Made by a program: the position numbers and the translations under genes. A model generated the notes under the pieces. It was not told the origin of the DNA. It made no database searches and saw only the letters and a list, made by a program, of their open reading frames with translations. DNA of 64,000 bases from an uncultured Lachnospiraceae bacterium (lineage in GTDB: Bacteria > Bacillota > Clostridia > Lachnospirales > Lachnospiraceae): contig CAJUMC010000003.1 of assembly GCA_910587085.1 (NCBI GenBank), positions 55,597 through 119,596 on the forward strand. The letters run 5' to 3'. Below are positions 8,740-16,138 of this stretch, piece after piece. How positions within the stretch are numbered: the stretch's first letter is position 1; each line of letters begins with the position of its first letter.

Positions 8740-9696
8740 CTAAATCATGTAATACCAGGTATCGTCCTGCCGAAGCTCCATGCTGTGAAGCTTCGCCTTT
8801 CCTGCCTCATAGCGCAGCTCCTGATTTTTAATGCTGACGCGCGTGCCGGCCGGGATCGACGTCGTGATAAACGCGTTGCCTCCGATGACCGCCCCGGCCC
8901 CGATGACCGTCTCGCCGCCCAGAATCGAAGCGCCGGAATAGATGGTCACATTGTCCTCAATGGTGGGATGGCGCTTTCTGCTTTTCAGTTTCTGTCCGCC
9001 CTTGGTCGAGAGCGCGCCAAGCGTCACGCCCTGATATACCTTGACATGATCCCCGATCACCGTTGTTTCGCCGATCACGATGCCGGTGCCGTGATCAATA
9101 AAGAAATATTTTCCGATGGTTGCCCCGGGATGGATATCGATCCCCGTCGCGCCATGCGCGTACTCCGTCATAATGCGCGGGATCAGCGGGATTCCCAGCA
9201 GGTGCAGCTCGTGCGCCAGCCGGTTTACCATAATCGCATACAGCCCCGGATAGGAAAAAATTATTTCCTCGGTGTTGTATGCCGCCGGATCGCCGTCGTA
9301 GGCGGCCAGCACATCCGTACCGATCAGCTGCCTTACCGCCGGTATCCGTTCCAGAAATGCCACGCAGCGCTGCGAGGCCAGCTGCTCCAGCTCGGCCCGG
9401 CTCCGGTCAGCGTATTCCTCCATGCTCTCCAGTACGATTTCCACCTGCCGGCTCAGATGGAAAAGCACATCCTCCAGCAGCATCGACAGATTGTTTTTTA
9501 CCGTATATACGCGGTACTTGTTGTTTTTGAAGTACCCTGGAAAAATAATCTGCTGAAGCTTGTGTACCAGCTCGATAATGGCGCCCTTGTCAAGCCTGTT
9601 GACCGTATTTCCCTGATCAATCTGCCCGTCTCGGCTGTAATCGTCCAGAATATTGTTTACCAGACGTTCGATATCCTGTTCCATTCCCCCTGTCAT
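8740..9696 (-). CDS. cysE: Serine O-acetyltransferase (EpsC-type)
   Basis: 318 aa from the chosen start. The N-terminal helical half (about 1-150, 'DDYSRDGQIDQ...LVHKLQQIIFPGYF') is that of the EpsC/SATase_N group. The C-terminal half is a left-handed beta-helix of hexapeptide repeats containing 'HGATGIDIHPGATIG', 'FIDHGTGIVIGET' and 'YQGVTLGA', the catalytic His region of serine acetyltransferases. It makes O-acetyl-L-serine from serine and acetyl-CoA, the first step of cysteine synthesis; O-acetylserine lyase is not in the window. GGAGG precedes the ATG at 9696; ATG codons at 9684 and 9708 are also possible. The symbol follows common usage and epsC would be an alternative. Confidence 0.9.
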   Translation of the reverse strand: MTGGMEQDIERLVNNILDDYSRDGQIDQGNTVNRLDKGAIIELVHKLQQIIFPGYFKNNKYRVYTVKNNLSMLLEDVLFHLSRQVEIVLESMEEYADRSRAELEQLASQRCVAFLERIPAVRQLIGTDVLAAYDGDPAAYNTEEIIFSYPGLYAIMVNRLAHELHLLGIPLIPRIMTEYAHGATGIDIHPGATIGKYFFIDHGTGIVIGETTVIGDHVKVYQGVTLGALSTKGGQKLKSRKRHPTIEDNVTIYSGASILGGETVIGAGAVIGGNAFITTSIPAGTRVSIKNQELRYEAGKAKLHSMELRQDDTWYYMI

Positions 9697-9845
9697 ACCT
9701 GCCTCCATTCTCCGCGGCGCGCAAAAGACGCAGCGTATCCGGCCGCACGCACGCGCAGATCTCCGTCCTGTTATTCTATGCCGGGCTGCGCGGCTTGTGT
9801 GCCTTTATACTGCGGTTTATCCGCAGATATGCCCCCTGATGGCGC

Positions 9846-9863
9846 AAAACGGCCCGCAGGCCG
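9846..9863 (-). terminator. Candidate terminator after trpS
   Basis: On the minus strand CGGCC, loop TGCG, GGCCG is followed by TTTT. It lies about 40 bp past the trpS stop. The 5-bp stem is GC-pure but the T-run is short, so termination may be partial. Confidence 0.45.
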
Positions 9864-9903
9864 GATAGCGGGCAGCCGCCTCTTCAGTATTCCCTGCCAA
9901 TCT

Positions 9904-10968
9904 CTACGGCATCAGCAGTCCGACCTTTTTCTTCACCTTTGCAAGCGTCCGCGCAGAAATCTCTGCGGCCTTTTCCGCCCCCCGGCGGTACTGCTGCGCA
10001 AGCCATTCCTTATCCTGCATAAAACGGGCAAAATCCTCGCGGATCGGGCGCAGCTTTTCCGCAACCGCACTTCCGACCTCCGCCTTGAAATCGCCGTACC
10101 CCTTCCCTGCAAAATCGCGTTCAATCTGATCCAGAGAACGGCCGGTAATTACGGAATAGATTGTCATAAGATTGTTGATGCCATCTTTGCCCTCCCGGAA
10201 GCAGACTTCCGTTTCGCTGTCCGTCACTGCACGGCGGAATTTATTTATAATTACGTTCGGCTCGTCAAGAATGGAAATATACGCGTTCGGGTTCGGATCG
10301 GATTTTGACATTTTTTTTGCCGGATCCTGCAGGGACATTACGCGCGCACCTGCCTTCGGAATGTAGGCCTCCGGCATCCGGAACACATTGCCGTATATCC
10401 CGTTGAAATGCTCCACAATATCCCTGGTAAATTCCAGATGCTGCCTCTGATCTTCCCCGACCGGCACATAATCCGGCTGGTACAGCAGGATGTCCGCGGC
10501 CATAAGCGCCGGGTAGGTAAAAAGTCCCGCGTTGACATTGTCTGCGTGACGCGCCGCCTTATCCTTGAACTGTGTCATGCGCGACAGCGCCCCGAAGGAG
10601 GAATTGCACGAAAGTATCCAGGAGAGCTCCGCATGGTTATGCACATGGCTCTGGATGAAAACAAGGCTTTTATCCGGATCAATCCCGCAAGCCAGCAGCA
10701 GCGCGAACGCCTCCAGCGACTGCTTCCGCAGCGCGGCCGGCTCCTGCCGCACCGTCAGCGAATGAAGGTCCGCAATAAAATAAGCGCAGTGGTATTCCTC
10801 CTGCATCACGCCCCAGTTCCGAATGGCTCCGATATAGTTGCCGAGCGTGAATATGCCGGTTGGCTGAATTCCGCTCAGGATGATTTTTTTTCTTTCTGCT
10901 GGCTTTTCCCCCGGGCTTTTTTTTTGCTCATTACCTATGCCATTTTTATTTCTTGTCTCTTCGTTCAC
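9904..10968 (-). CDS. trpS: Tryptophanyl-tRNA synthetase
   Basis: 354 aa from a GTG start. Class I synthetase: a HIGH-like element in 'GIQPTGIFTLGNYIGAI', the Trp-binding and dimer region 'YPALMAADILLYQPDYVPVGEDQRQHLE', and the KMSKS loop 'KKMSKSDPN'. It charges tRNA-Trp with tryptophan in the cytoplasm. The upstream ATG at 10998 has no ribosome site, while GTG 10968 follows AAGGAG at the right distance, so I prefer GTG. Even so, about 27 lysine/glutamate-rich residues precede the conserved 'KKIILSGIQPTG'. They include a run of nine A residues on the coding strand, a possible slippage site. I see no T-box leader in the upstream 220 bp, unlike many Firmicute trpS genes. Confidence 0.95.
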   Translation of the reverse strand: MNEETRNKNGIGNEQKKSPGEKPAERKKIILSGIQPTGIFTLGNYIGAIRNWGVMQEEYHCAYFIADLHSLTVRQEPAALRKQSLEAFALLLACGIDPDKSLVFIQSHVHNHAELSWILSCNSSFGALSRMTQFKDKAARHADNVNAGLFTYPALMAADILLYQPDYVPVGEDQRQHLEFTRDIVEHFNGIYGNVFRMPEAYIPKAGARVMSLQDPAKKMSKSDPNPNAYISILDEPNVIINKFRRAVTDSETEVCFREGKDGINNLMTIYSVITGRSLDQIERDFAGKGYGDFKAEVGSAVAEKLRPIREDFARFMQDKEWLAQQYRRGAEKAAEISARTLAKVKKKVGLLMP

Positions 10969-11192
10969 GCTTTTCTCCTTCCCTGTTTGTTCGTTCATAT
11001 TATTTTGGTGTTAAAACTATAATTTCCTGTCTGTCTAGCTTTACTGCTGTTCATCTAAATCTCTTTTCTTCCCGACGCTGTTCTCTTACCTTCTTTCTCC
11101 ATTCCCCCATCCCGCTCCTCCGCTTTGAGAAAATCAAAATATCCTAATTTTAAATAAAATATATTTATTATGTATTTTTTATTCTATAAAAT
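10969..11192. other. AT-rich leader region upstream of trpS
   Basis: About 220 bp. The half nearest trpS carries TATAGT on the minus strand (about 11020) without a good -35 partner. The half from about 11130 on is extremely AT-rich and marks the start of the low-GC patch. No T-box sequence or tRNA is visible. Confidence 0.4.
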
Positions 11193-11651
11193 TTAATCTG
11201 ACAGCTCTATCTGATACAGTAGATTTTGTATACTATCTGGTTGTAAAGCCCACCTATATGCAGGATGAATTTCATAACTATATCCAAAATCAGTAAATGT
11301 ATTGTAAATATATTGATTTTCATCATAATAAACTCGTTGTATCTCACCATTTACCTCTTTACGAGCAGTTATAAAATTAATCTTATATAAAAATGCTGCC
11401 AAATCTTCAGGTGTTGCTGTATTTCCATTTGCTAAAATAAAATTGCTCATAGATAAAATATTTTTTAATTTATCCAACAACTGTACCCGACTATACTTAC
11501 AAGGATGCCCTTCTTGTATCTCCTGGCGGCTTGGTTTCATTTTAAGCAGTAATTCTTTAACTTTAGAAAATTCAGATTGGTACTCATTTCCCGTATCTGT
11601 CAACCTATCATTGGAATAGTTAGCAAATACTGTTTCTAAGTCATTAGTCAT
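11193..11651 (-). CDS. Orphan 152-aa protein, probable C-terminal fragment of a larger P-loop ATPase
   Basis: Codon use is AT-rich and clearly unlike the neighbours. The C-terminal part, 'LAAFLYKINFITARKEVNG' followed by 'YEIHPAYRWALQP', resembles the tail of long P-loop ATPases of the Sll1717/STAND-like type found in defence and mobile loci. I judge this from pattern memory, so it is tentative. No Walker motifs are present, no ribosome binding site precedes the ATG at 11651, and a stop lies 13 codons upstream. This fits a decayed remnant that has lost its ATPase domain. It is isolated between trpS and the rpsB-tsf terminator. It may not be expressed. Confidence 0.5.
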   Translation of the reverse strand: MTNDLETVFANYSNDRLTDTGNEYQSEFSKVKELLLKMKPSRQEIQEGHPCKYSRVQLLDKLKNILSMSNFILANGNTATPEDLAAFLYKINFITARKEVNGEIQRVYYDENQYIYNTFTDFGYSYEIHPAYRWALQPDSIQNLLYQIELSD

Positions 11652-12053
11652 AATTTTGCAATGATTGTTTAAAGAAGCAATAACTCATTTTTATTTACTT
11701 TTTTCTTTTCGTTATGCATCCTCCACTTTTTCCCTTCACTATTCTACTTATATTATGTCTGTAAATAAGCAATTTAGCACTTTGGGACAGTTCAAAATAG
11801 TCATCGCATTTATAACCAATGTATTTGACTTTAACAGAACTGTTCAGGGCGTCCCCTTCAAAGACAGGTTTTTCCGAATTGTCACAGTCCCCTAAGTTTT
11901 ATCGCTAATATGACAATTTAGTTTTATTTTAATATATATTTTGACTAAAAATTGAAATATTAAGTTTTAAGATATGTATTACTATATTAATAATTTATTT
12001 TAAGTTATACTTTCTTTTCGAAATATTATTCCACGAAATCATAACTTCTATAG
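11652..12053. other. Low-GC relic region
   Basis: About 400 bp, strongly AT-rich. On the minus strand an open frame of about 66 codons without a start (about 11895 down to 11695) reads plausibly as protein ('SVKVKYIGYKCDDYFELSQ'). It is more likely a decayed gene piece than noise. Nothing else is recognisable. Confidence 0.35.
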
Positions 12054-12093
12054 ACAAAAACGCTGGAACCATATAAATTTCCAGCGTTTTTGT
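12054..12093 (-). terminator. Rho-independent terminator of rpsB-tsf
   Basis: Perfect 15-bp inverted repeat, arms 12054-12068 and 12079-12093, with a 10-base loop. Each arm ends in a five-T run, so it can work in both directions. It lies about 20 bp past the tsf stop. Confidence 0.85.
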
Positions 12094-12113
12094 AACCCAA
12101 TTAAATAAAAGTC

Positions 12114-13052
12114 TTACATCCCCATCTGCTTCGCAACCTCAGCTGCAAAATCCTCGCTCTTCTTCTCGAGGCCCTCGCCGGTCTCAAAGCGCACAAATCT
12201 CTTGATGGAAAAGCTTGTGCCGTTGTCCTTTGCTACCTGGGCAACATACTGGCCAACGGTCTGCTTCCCGTCCTCCGCCTTGACATAAATCTGATCAACC
12301 AGGCAGATTTCCTTCAGCTCCTTGTTTATACGGCCCGCGATCATGCCCTCGATCACGTTCGCCGGCTTCTGAGACTCCTTCGGATCGTTCATAATCTGGG
12401 CTCTGATGATCTCCTTCTCATGCGCGATAAAGTCCTCGCCGATCTCGTCCCTGCTCACATACTTCGGATAGAGCGCCGCAACCTGCATCGCTACATTGGA
12501 CATTGCCTCCTTGATGGAGTCGTTCACAACATCAGCAGCAGCCTCGACAATAACACCGATTCTTCCGCCGCCGTGGGTGTAGGTAACAACACAGCCGTTC
12601 TCCGCCTCAACCTTTGCAAAACGGCGGATATTCAGATTCTCGCCGATGGTGGCAACCTTCTCCACCAGAGCTTCCTTTACGGTCTTCGAAGCGTCGCCGG
12701 CAAAGCCTGCCGCAAGCAGTGCATCCACGTCGGCATAATCGCCGCTGACAACCTGCTCCGCCACCTGGCCGACAAAGTTCTGGAACTGCTCGTTCTTTGC
12801 GACAAAATCCGTCTCCGAATTCACTTCGACCACGGCCGCAACCTTATCGCCGGAAACAGCAATCTTGCAGATACCTTCCGCGGCAATTCTGCCGGCCTTC
12901 TTCTCCGCCTTTGCCTGTCCCTTCTTTCTGAGTACCTCGACAGCCTCGTCCATATTGCCGTTCGTCTCGGTAAGAGCCTTCTTGCAGTCCATCATGCCGG
13001 CTCCGGTCATCTCTCTTAATTCCTTTACCATACTTGCTGTAATATCAGCCAT
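12114..13052 (-). CDS. tsf: Translation elongation factor Ts
   Basis: 312 aa. It opens with the conserved 'ASMVKELREMTGAGMMDCKKAL' UBA-like domain, followed by the core signature 'ETDFVAKNEQF' and the C-terminal dimerisation region. EF-Ts exchanges GDP for GTP on EF-Tu. Length is close to the usual 300 aa. It follows rpsB by about 100 bp, the near-universal rpsB-tsf pairing, and a strong terminator follows it. The ATG at 13052 has a purine-rich GGAGG site. Confidence 0.98.
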   Translation of the reverse strand: MADITASMVKELREMTGAGMMDCKKALTETNGNMDEAVEVLRKKGQAKAEKKAGRIAAEGICKIAVSGDKVAAVVEVNSETDFVAKNEQFQNFVGQVAEQVVSGDYADVDALLAAGFAGDASKTVKEALVEKVATIGENLNIRRFAKVEAENGCVVTYTHGGGRIGVIVEAAADVVNDSIKEAMSNVAMQVAALYPKYVSRDEIGEDFIAHEKEIIRAQIMNDPKESQKPANVIEGMIAGRINKELKEICLVDQIYVKAEDGKQTVGQYVAQVAKDNGTSFSIKRFVRFETGEGLEKKSEDFAAEVAKQMGM

Positions 13053-13151
13053 TTTTATAACCTCCGTTGACTATTTTTGCTCTTTCTGTCTGCGCTTTTA
13101 TTTTCCGCCGCAATCTTGCAACCACGTCCGGCAACCGCGCAGTTTTCACCC

Positions 13152-13898
13152 TCAAGCCTCCTGCGCTGCAGCAGATTCCTCCTCCGCCGGGGCATTCTCG
13201 GAATCCGTCATCTGAACGCCCTGATTCGCCTCGATCACAGCGTCGGCCATCTTGGCCACAATAAGCTTTACAGCGCGGATCGCATCATCGTTGCCCGGGA
13301 TAACATAGTCAAGCTCCTCCGGATCGCAGTTGGTATCCGCAATACCGATCAACGGAATTCCCAATGTATGTGCTTCCTGGATGCAGATTCTCTCCTTCTT
13401 CGGATCGACAACGAAGATGGCGTCCGGAATGCTCTTCATATTTTTGATGCCGCCGAGATTCTTCTCAAGCTTCTCCCACTCCTTCTTCAGTTCGATAACC
13501 TCCTTCTTCGGAAGTACGTCGAACGTACCGTCCTCGGACATCGTCTCGATCTGCTTTAATCTTGTGATTCTGGACTGGATTGTCTTGAAATTGGTCAGCA
13601 TGCCGCCGAGCCATCTCTCGTTGACATAGAACATACCGCAGCGCTCTGCCTCGGACCGGATGGAATCCTGCGCCTGCTTCTTTGTGCCGACAAACAGAAT
13701 CTTTCCGCCGTTCGCAACGATATCCTTAATTGCAAAATAAGCCTCGTCCACCTTGCCGACCGACTTCTGCAGGTCGATGATGTAGATGCCGTTGCGTTCC
13801 GTGTAGATATACTCCGCCATCTTAGGGTTCCATCTTCTCGTCTGATGACCGAAATGAACACCTGCCTCCAGTAACTGTTTCATAGAAATAACGCTCAT
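13152..13898 (-). CDS. rpsB: 30S ribosomal protein S2
   Basis: 248 aa. It begins 'MSVISMKQLLEAGVHFGHQTRRWNPKM', the S2 signature, and contains 'RWLGGMLTNFKTI' and 'PDAIFVVDPKKE'. The C-terminus has an acidic alanine/glutamate tail. S2 joins the 30S subunit late and helps S1 or mRNA docking. The ATG at 13898 has GGAGG upstream; a longer frame to 13991 lacks support. Its own promoter lies about 120 bp upstream, after the last gene of the flagellar operon. Confidence 0.98.
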   Translation of the reverse strand: MSVISMKQLLEAGVHFGHQTRRWNPKMAEYIYTERNGIYIIDLQKSVGKVDEAYFAIKDIVANGGKILFVGTKKQAQDSIRSEAERCGMFYVNERWLGGMLTNFKTIQSRITRLKQIETMSEDGTFDVLPKKEVIELKKEWEKLEKNLGGIKNMKSIPDAIFVVDPKKERICIQEAHTLGIPLIGIADTNCDPEELDYVIPGNDDAIRAVKLIVAKMADAVIEANQGVQMTDSENAPAEEESAAAQEA

Positions 13899-14017
13899 GT
13901 CTTTTCCCTCCGTTTGGTTTTTCTTCCATAACAATGTCCATCCGTCCCCAACCGCCATCCGCCCGGACCGCGGCACCAGAAGCCGAATCACTGTTATGTG
14001 ATTTTTGCGACTTTTTC

Positions 14018-14046
14018 AGTCTATCACAGAATCCGCTGCTTTTCAA
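14018..14046 (-). promoter_or_regulatory. Sigma-A-type promoter of rpsB-tsf
   Basis: On the minus strand TTGAAA (14041-14046), 17 bp, TAGACT (14018-14023). It begins about 25 bp before the stop-side edge of the preceding gene, so ribosomal genes can be expressed independently of the flagellar operon. It leaves a leader of about 110 bases. Confidence 0.65.
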
Positions 14047-14070
14047 GCACTTTTTTCAATATCAGAGATA

Positions 14071-14814
14071 TTAAGGAAGCATTCCTGCGGCCTCCGCCAG
14101 CTCCTGTTTTACGGCAATCAGGCCCGCGATCTCCTCATGACTTGCTCCCATGGAGATATGGAAAGTCCCGACCTTTATATTCCGCGAATACCGGTTCGCA
14201 GTCAGATACCGGTCAAATTCCAACGCATTTTCTACAAGTCCGGCCTCCGCTACCAATCTTGCGACCTCATCCGAGTTCATACCCCAGCTAATCGAAAAGG
14301 TACGAAGCCCTTCATCCGGCGCTTCGGCCTGAACAAAAGCCGGCACCGCCCCCGTCTGGCCTGCGTCCGCTGTCCCGTCCATGCCCTGTGCCGTTCCGGC
14401 TGTCTGTCCGATCGGCGCTGTGCTGTCCGGGCTCTGTCCTGACCCGCCGTACGGATCGATCTCTGCCGTCCCTGTCAGCTCCGGATGCGGCAGGCCCTCC
14501 GGAGAAGGTATCCCTGAGGGCGCCGAAGGTGAATCCGGACTGGACGGAGGAGCGGGCGTAGGATCCGGTGTCACAGACGACTCCGGCTCCGGTTCGGATT
14601 CCGACTCGTCGTCTTCGTCCGGAGACGGCGTGGTGGTGAGCACAGAAAGATCTATATCCCCCTCCTCGGGCCGCTCCAAGCCAAGCTGCTGGGCGCGCTT
14701 TATTATTTCATCGTCTGAAAGCTCATATTTTTTTGGAATAATAATCGTAGAATAGAGTGCAACTGCAAGTATCAGCCCCACTCCGACTCCGCGCAGATAG
14801 TATTTCAGCTTCAA
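14071..14814 (-). CDS. Membrane-anchored protein with MltG/YceG-like C-terminal module
   Basis: 247 aa. It has one N-terminal membrane helix ('YLRGVGVGLILAVALYSTIIIP') and a long Pro/Ser/Glu-rich external linker (about 55-165). The C-terminal 75 residues contain 'ISWGMNSDEVARLVAEAGLV...FDRYLTANRYSRNIKVGTFHIS', the pattern of the small domain that precedes the catalytic part of endolytic transglycosylase MltG. The catalytic MltG domain itself is missing, so this is probably a wall-facing binding or regulatory protein. It is the last gene before the rpsB promoter and the tail of the flagellar operon. B. subtilis has an unrelated small gene (ylxL) at this site. Function unknown. Confidence 0.75.
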   Translation of the reverse strand: MKLKYYLRGVGVGLILAVALYSTIIIPKKYELSDDEIIKRAQQLGLERPEEGDIDLSVLTTTPSPDEDDESESEPEPESSVTPDPTPAPPSSPDSPSAPSGIPSPEGLPHPELTGTAEIDPYGGSGQSPDSTAPIGQTAGTAQGMDGTADAGQTGAVPAFVQAEAPDEGLRTFSISWGMNSDEVARLVAEAGLVENALEFDRYLTANRYSRNIKVGTFHISMGASHEEIAGLIAVKQELAEAAGMLP

Positions 14815-14862
14815 TTTTCCTCCCCGTTTTCTGTTTTTTCAGTCTTTTCCCCGTCCGGCTGT

Positions 14863-15675
14863 TTATTGCTTTTTCCCGTACAGGTCAATAATAAGCTTGA
14901 CCGCTCCCTGTCCCATGGACAGCTGTTTTGAAATCTCGCGAACAGATTTGTTCTCCGCGTAGAGCGCCAGTATTTTTTCCTGGCGTTCGGCCATATCCTC
15001 GACGGCAGCCTCCGTCTCAGCTTCCGCTTCCTCTGACGGTGCTTCCGGCATTGAAAACCATGCTGGTACAGCCGTTTCTTCCGCGCGCTGCGGCTCCGCC
15101 TCATCCTGCCGCTTTTTCGGATCTTCCGTCTTTCCTAAGACCGGTCTGTGTGTGCTGTCCGGCTCCGCAGCATTCTGCTTTTCCTGAGAAGGTGACTGGC
15201 CCGCCTTTTTCGCCGCGTTCCGGCTGCTGACTCTTGCCTTCGCCTGTTTTAACTCCTCCAGACGCTCAAACAGCTCGCGGTTTTCCCGGCGGGTCTGCTC
15301 CATCTTGTTCATGGTGGATTTCATTTCTTCCTCTTTTTTCTGAAGCATATCGTAGAGGAAAATGACCTCCTGATTGTTGTTTTCTATTTTTTCCAGCACC
15401 TGACGGGAGAACTCGTCCACCGCCATGATCTTGTCATTCGAGATCCGGCTCAGCTTCTCCTTTGCGTCTGCAATTGCTCCGGCACCCGCCTCCTGCGCGA
15501 GCTGCTCCACCTTGCGTCGCACCTCGCTCTCCTGATAGACAGCGGCTTCCTTGATTTTTCGTATTTCCTCCTCCATATCCAGACTGGCGGCTTCCCCGCC
15601 CCGCCCCCGGAAAAAGAAGCTGGCGATCAGAAAAACCGCGCCCGCAATCAGTATCCCAATTTCATATCCTGTCAT
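14863..15675 (-). CDS. Membrane-anchored coiled-coil protein with C-terminal HTH (DUF6115-like)
   Basis: 270 aa from ATG 15675, which has GGGAG 5 bases upstream. One N-terminal membrane helix ('IGILIAGAVFLIASFFF') is followed by a long charged coiled coil (about 35-155) and a variable linker. The end is a helix-turn-helix-like segment, 'ILALYAENKSVREISKQLSMGQGAVKLIIDLY'. Proteins of this shape are common at the 3' end of clostridial flagellar operons and are annotated only as DUFs. Role unknown; a membrane-tethered regulator or spatial organiser is possible. A longer frame to 15753 reads through three tandem repeats encoding MRREPPAE and is probably not translated. Confidence 0.75.
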   Translation of the reverse strand: MTGYEIGILIAGAVFLIASFFFRGRGGEAASLDMEEEIRKIKEAAVYQESEVRRKVEQLAQEAGAGAIADAKEKLSRISNDKIMAVDEFSRQVLEKIENNNQEVIFLYDMLQKKEEEMKSTMNKMEQTRRENRELFERLEELKQAKARVSSRNAAKKAGQSPSQEKQNAAEPDSTHRPVLGKTEDPKKRQDEAEPQRAEETAVPAWFSMPEAPSEEAEAETEAAVEDMAERQEKILALYAENKSVREISKQLSMGQGAVKLIIDLYGKKQ

Positions 15676-15696
15676 GTACGCTCCCATCTGCGCCCC

Positions 15697-15767
15697 CCGG
15701 CGCATTTCAGCCGGGGGTTCCCGGCGCATTTCAGCCGGGGGTTCCCGGCGCATTTCAGCCGGGGTTC
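15697..15767. repeat. Three tandem 24-bp repeats with internal dyad
   Basis: Copies at 15697-15720, 15721-15744 and 15745-15767; the last is one base short in its G-run. Each contains CCGGC, eight bases, GCCGG, so each can form a small hairpin. They lie in the gap between two flagellar-operon genes, immediately upstream of the ribosome site at 15675. Confidence 0.9.
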
Positions 15768-15773
15768 CATTTC

Positions 15774-16085
15774 CTAAATCCGGATATCAAAACCGCCCGT
15801 ATCCCGGTCGCTCCCCCGCTGTTCCTTCTTTTTTTCTTTCTTCGGGCCGTTCTTTTTGTAAAGCATCCCCTTGCCGTTGCCGGAACTGCCGTCATAGCGG
15901 TATTCCGGCTCGTCGGACTTGGCCGTCATGACGGTGCGGGAGCTGTCCGTTCTCTCTCTCTGCTGCATTGCGGTGTTCAGCACCGTCTGCTCGTTCACCG
16001 GCCGCTGAACCTCCGAATGCTTCTGAAAGGAAGCCTCCTGTGATTTCGGCAGAAACGCTGCCGTCTCAATTGGTGTTATTGCCAT
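15774..16085 (-). CDS. Conserved hypothetical protein of the flagellar locus (103 aa)
   Basis: No recognised domain. The protein is hydrophilic, glutamine-rich at the N-terminus ('VNEQTVLNTAMQQRERTD'), with a lysine-rich patch ('NGPKKEKKKEQRG') and a short C-terminal motif 'DTGGFDIRI'. It has no membrane segment. It is about 50 bp behind fapA and in the same transcript. Small proteins of this type are often present at this position in Lachnospiraceae flagellar operons, as I recall, but have no assigned job. Coding status is supported by position, size and conserved operon spacing. Confidence 0.65.
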   Translation of the reverse strand: MAITPIETAAFLPKSQEASFQKHSEVQRPVNEQTVLNTAMQQRERTDSSRTVMTAKSDEPEYRYDGSSGNGKGMLYKKNGPKKEKKKEQRGSDRDTGGFDIRI

Positions 16086-16138
16086 ATACGCGCCCCCTTG
16101 CTCCGGTTATCCGTTTTACGGATCTTAGTTTATGCCGG

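Noticed and set aside
8134..10308. Open frame of 724 codons on the plus strand
   Set aside because: Antisense to the thioredoxin-reductase-like, cysE and trpS genes, all with clear motifs; a by-product of high-GC codon use.
10969..11192. T-box riboswitch before trpS
   Set aside because: The conserved T-box core was sought in the leader and not found; the region is simply AT-rich.
14071..14814. Complete MltG transglycosylase
   Set aside because: Only the small C-terminal LysM/MltG-like module is seen; no catalytic domain.
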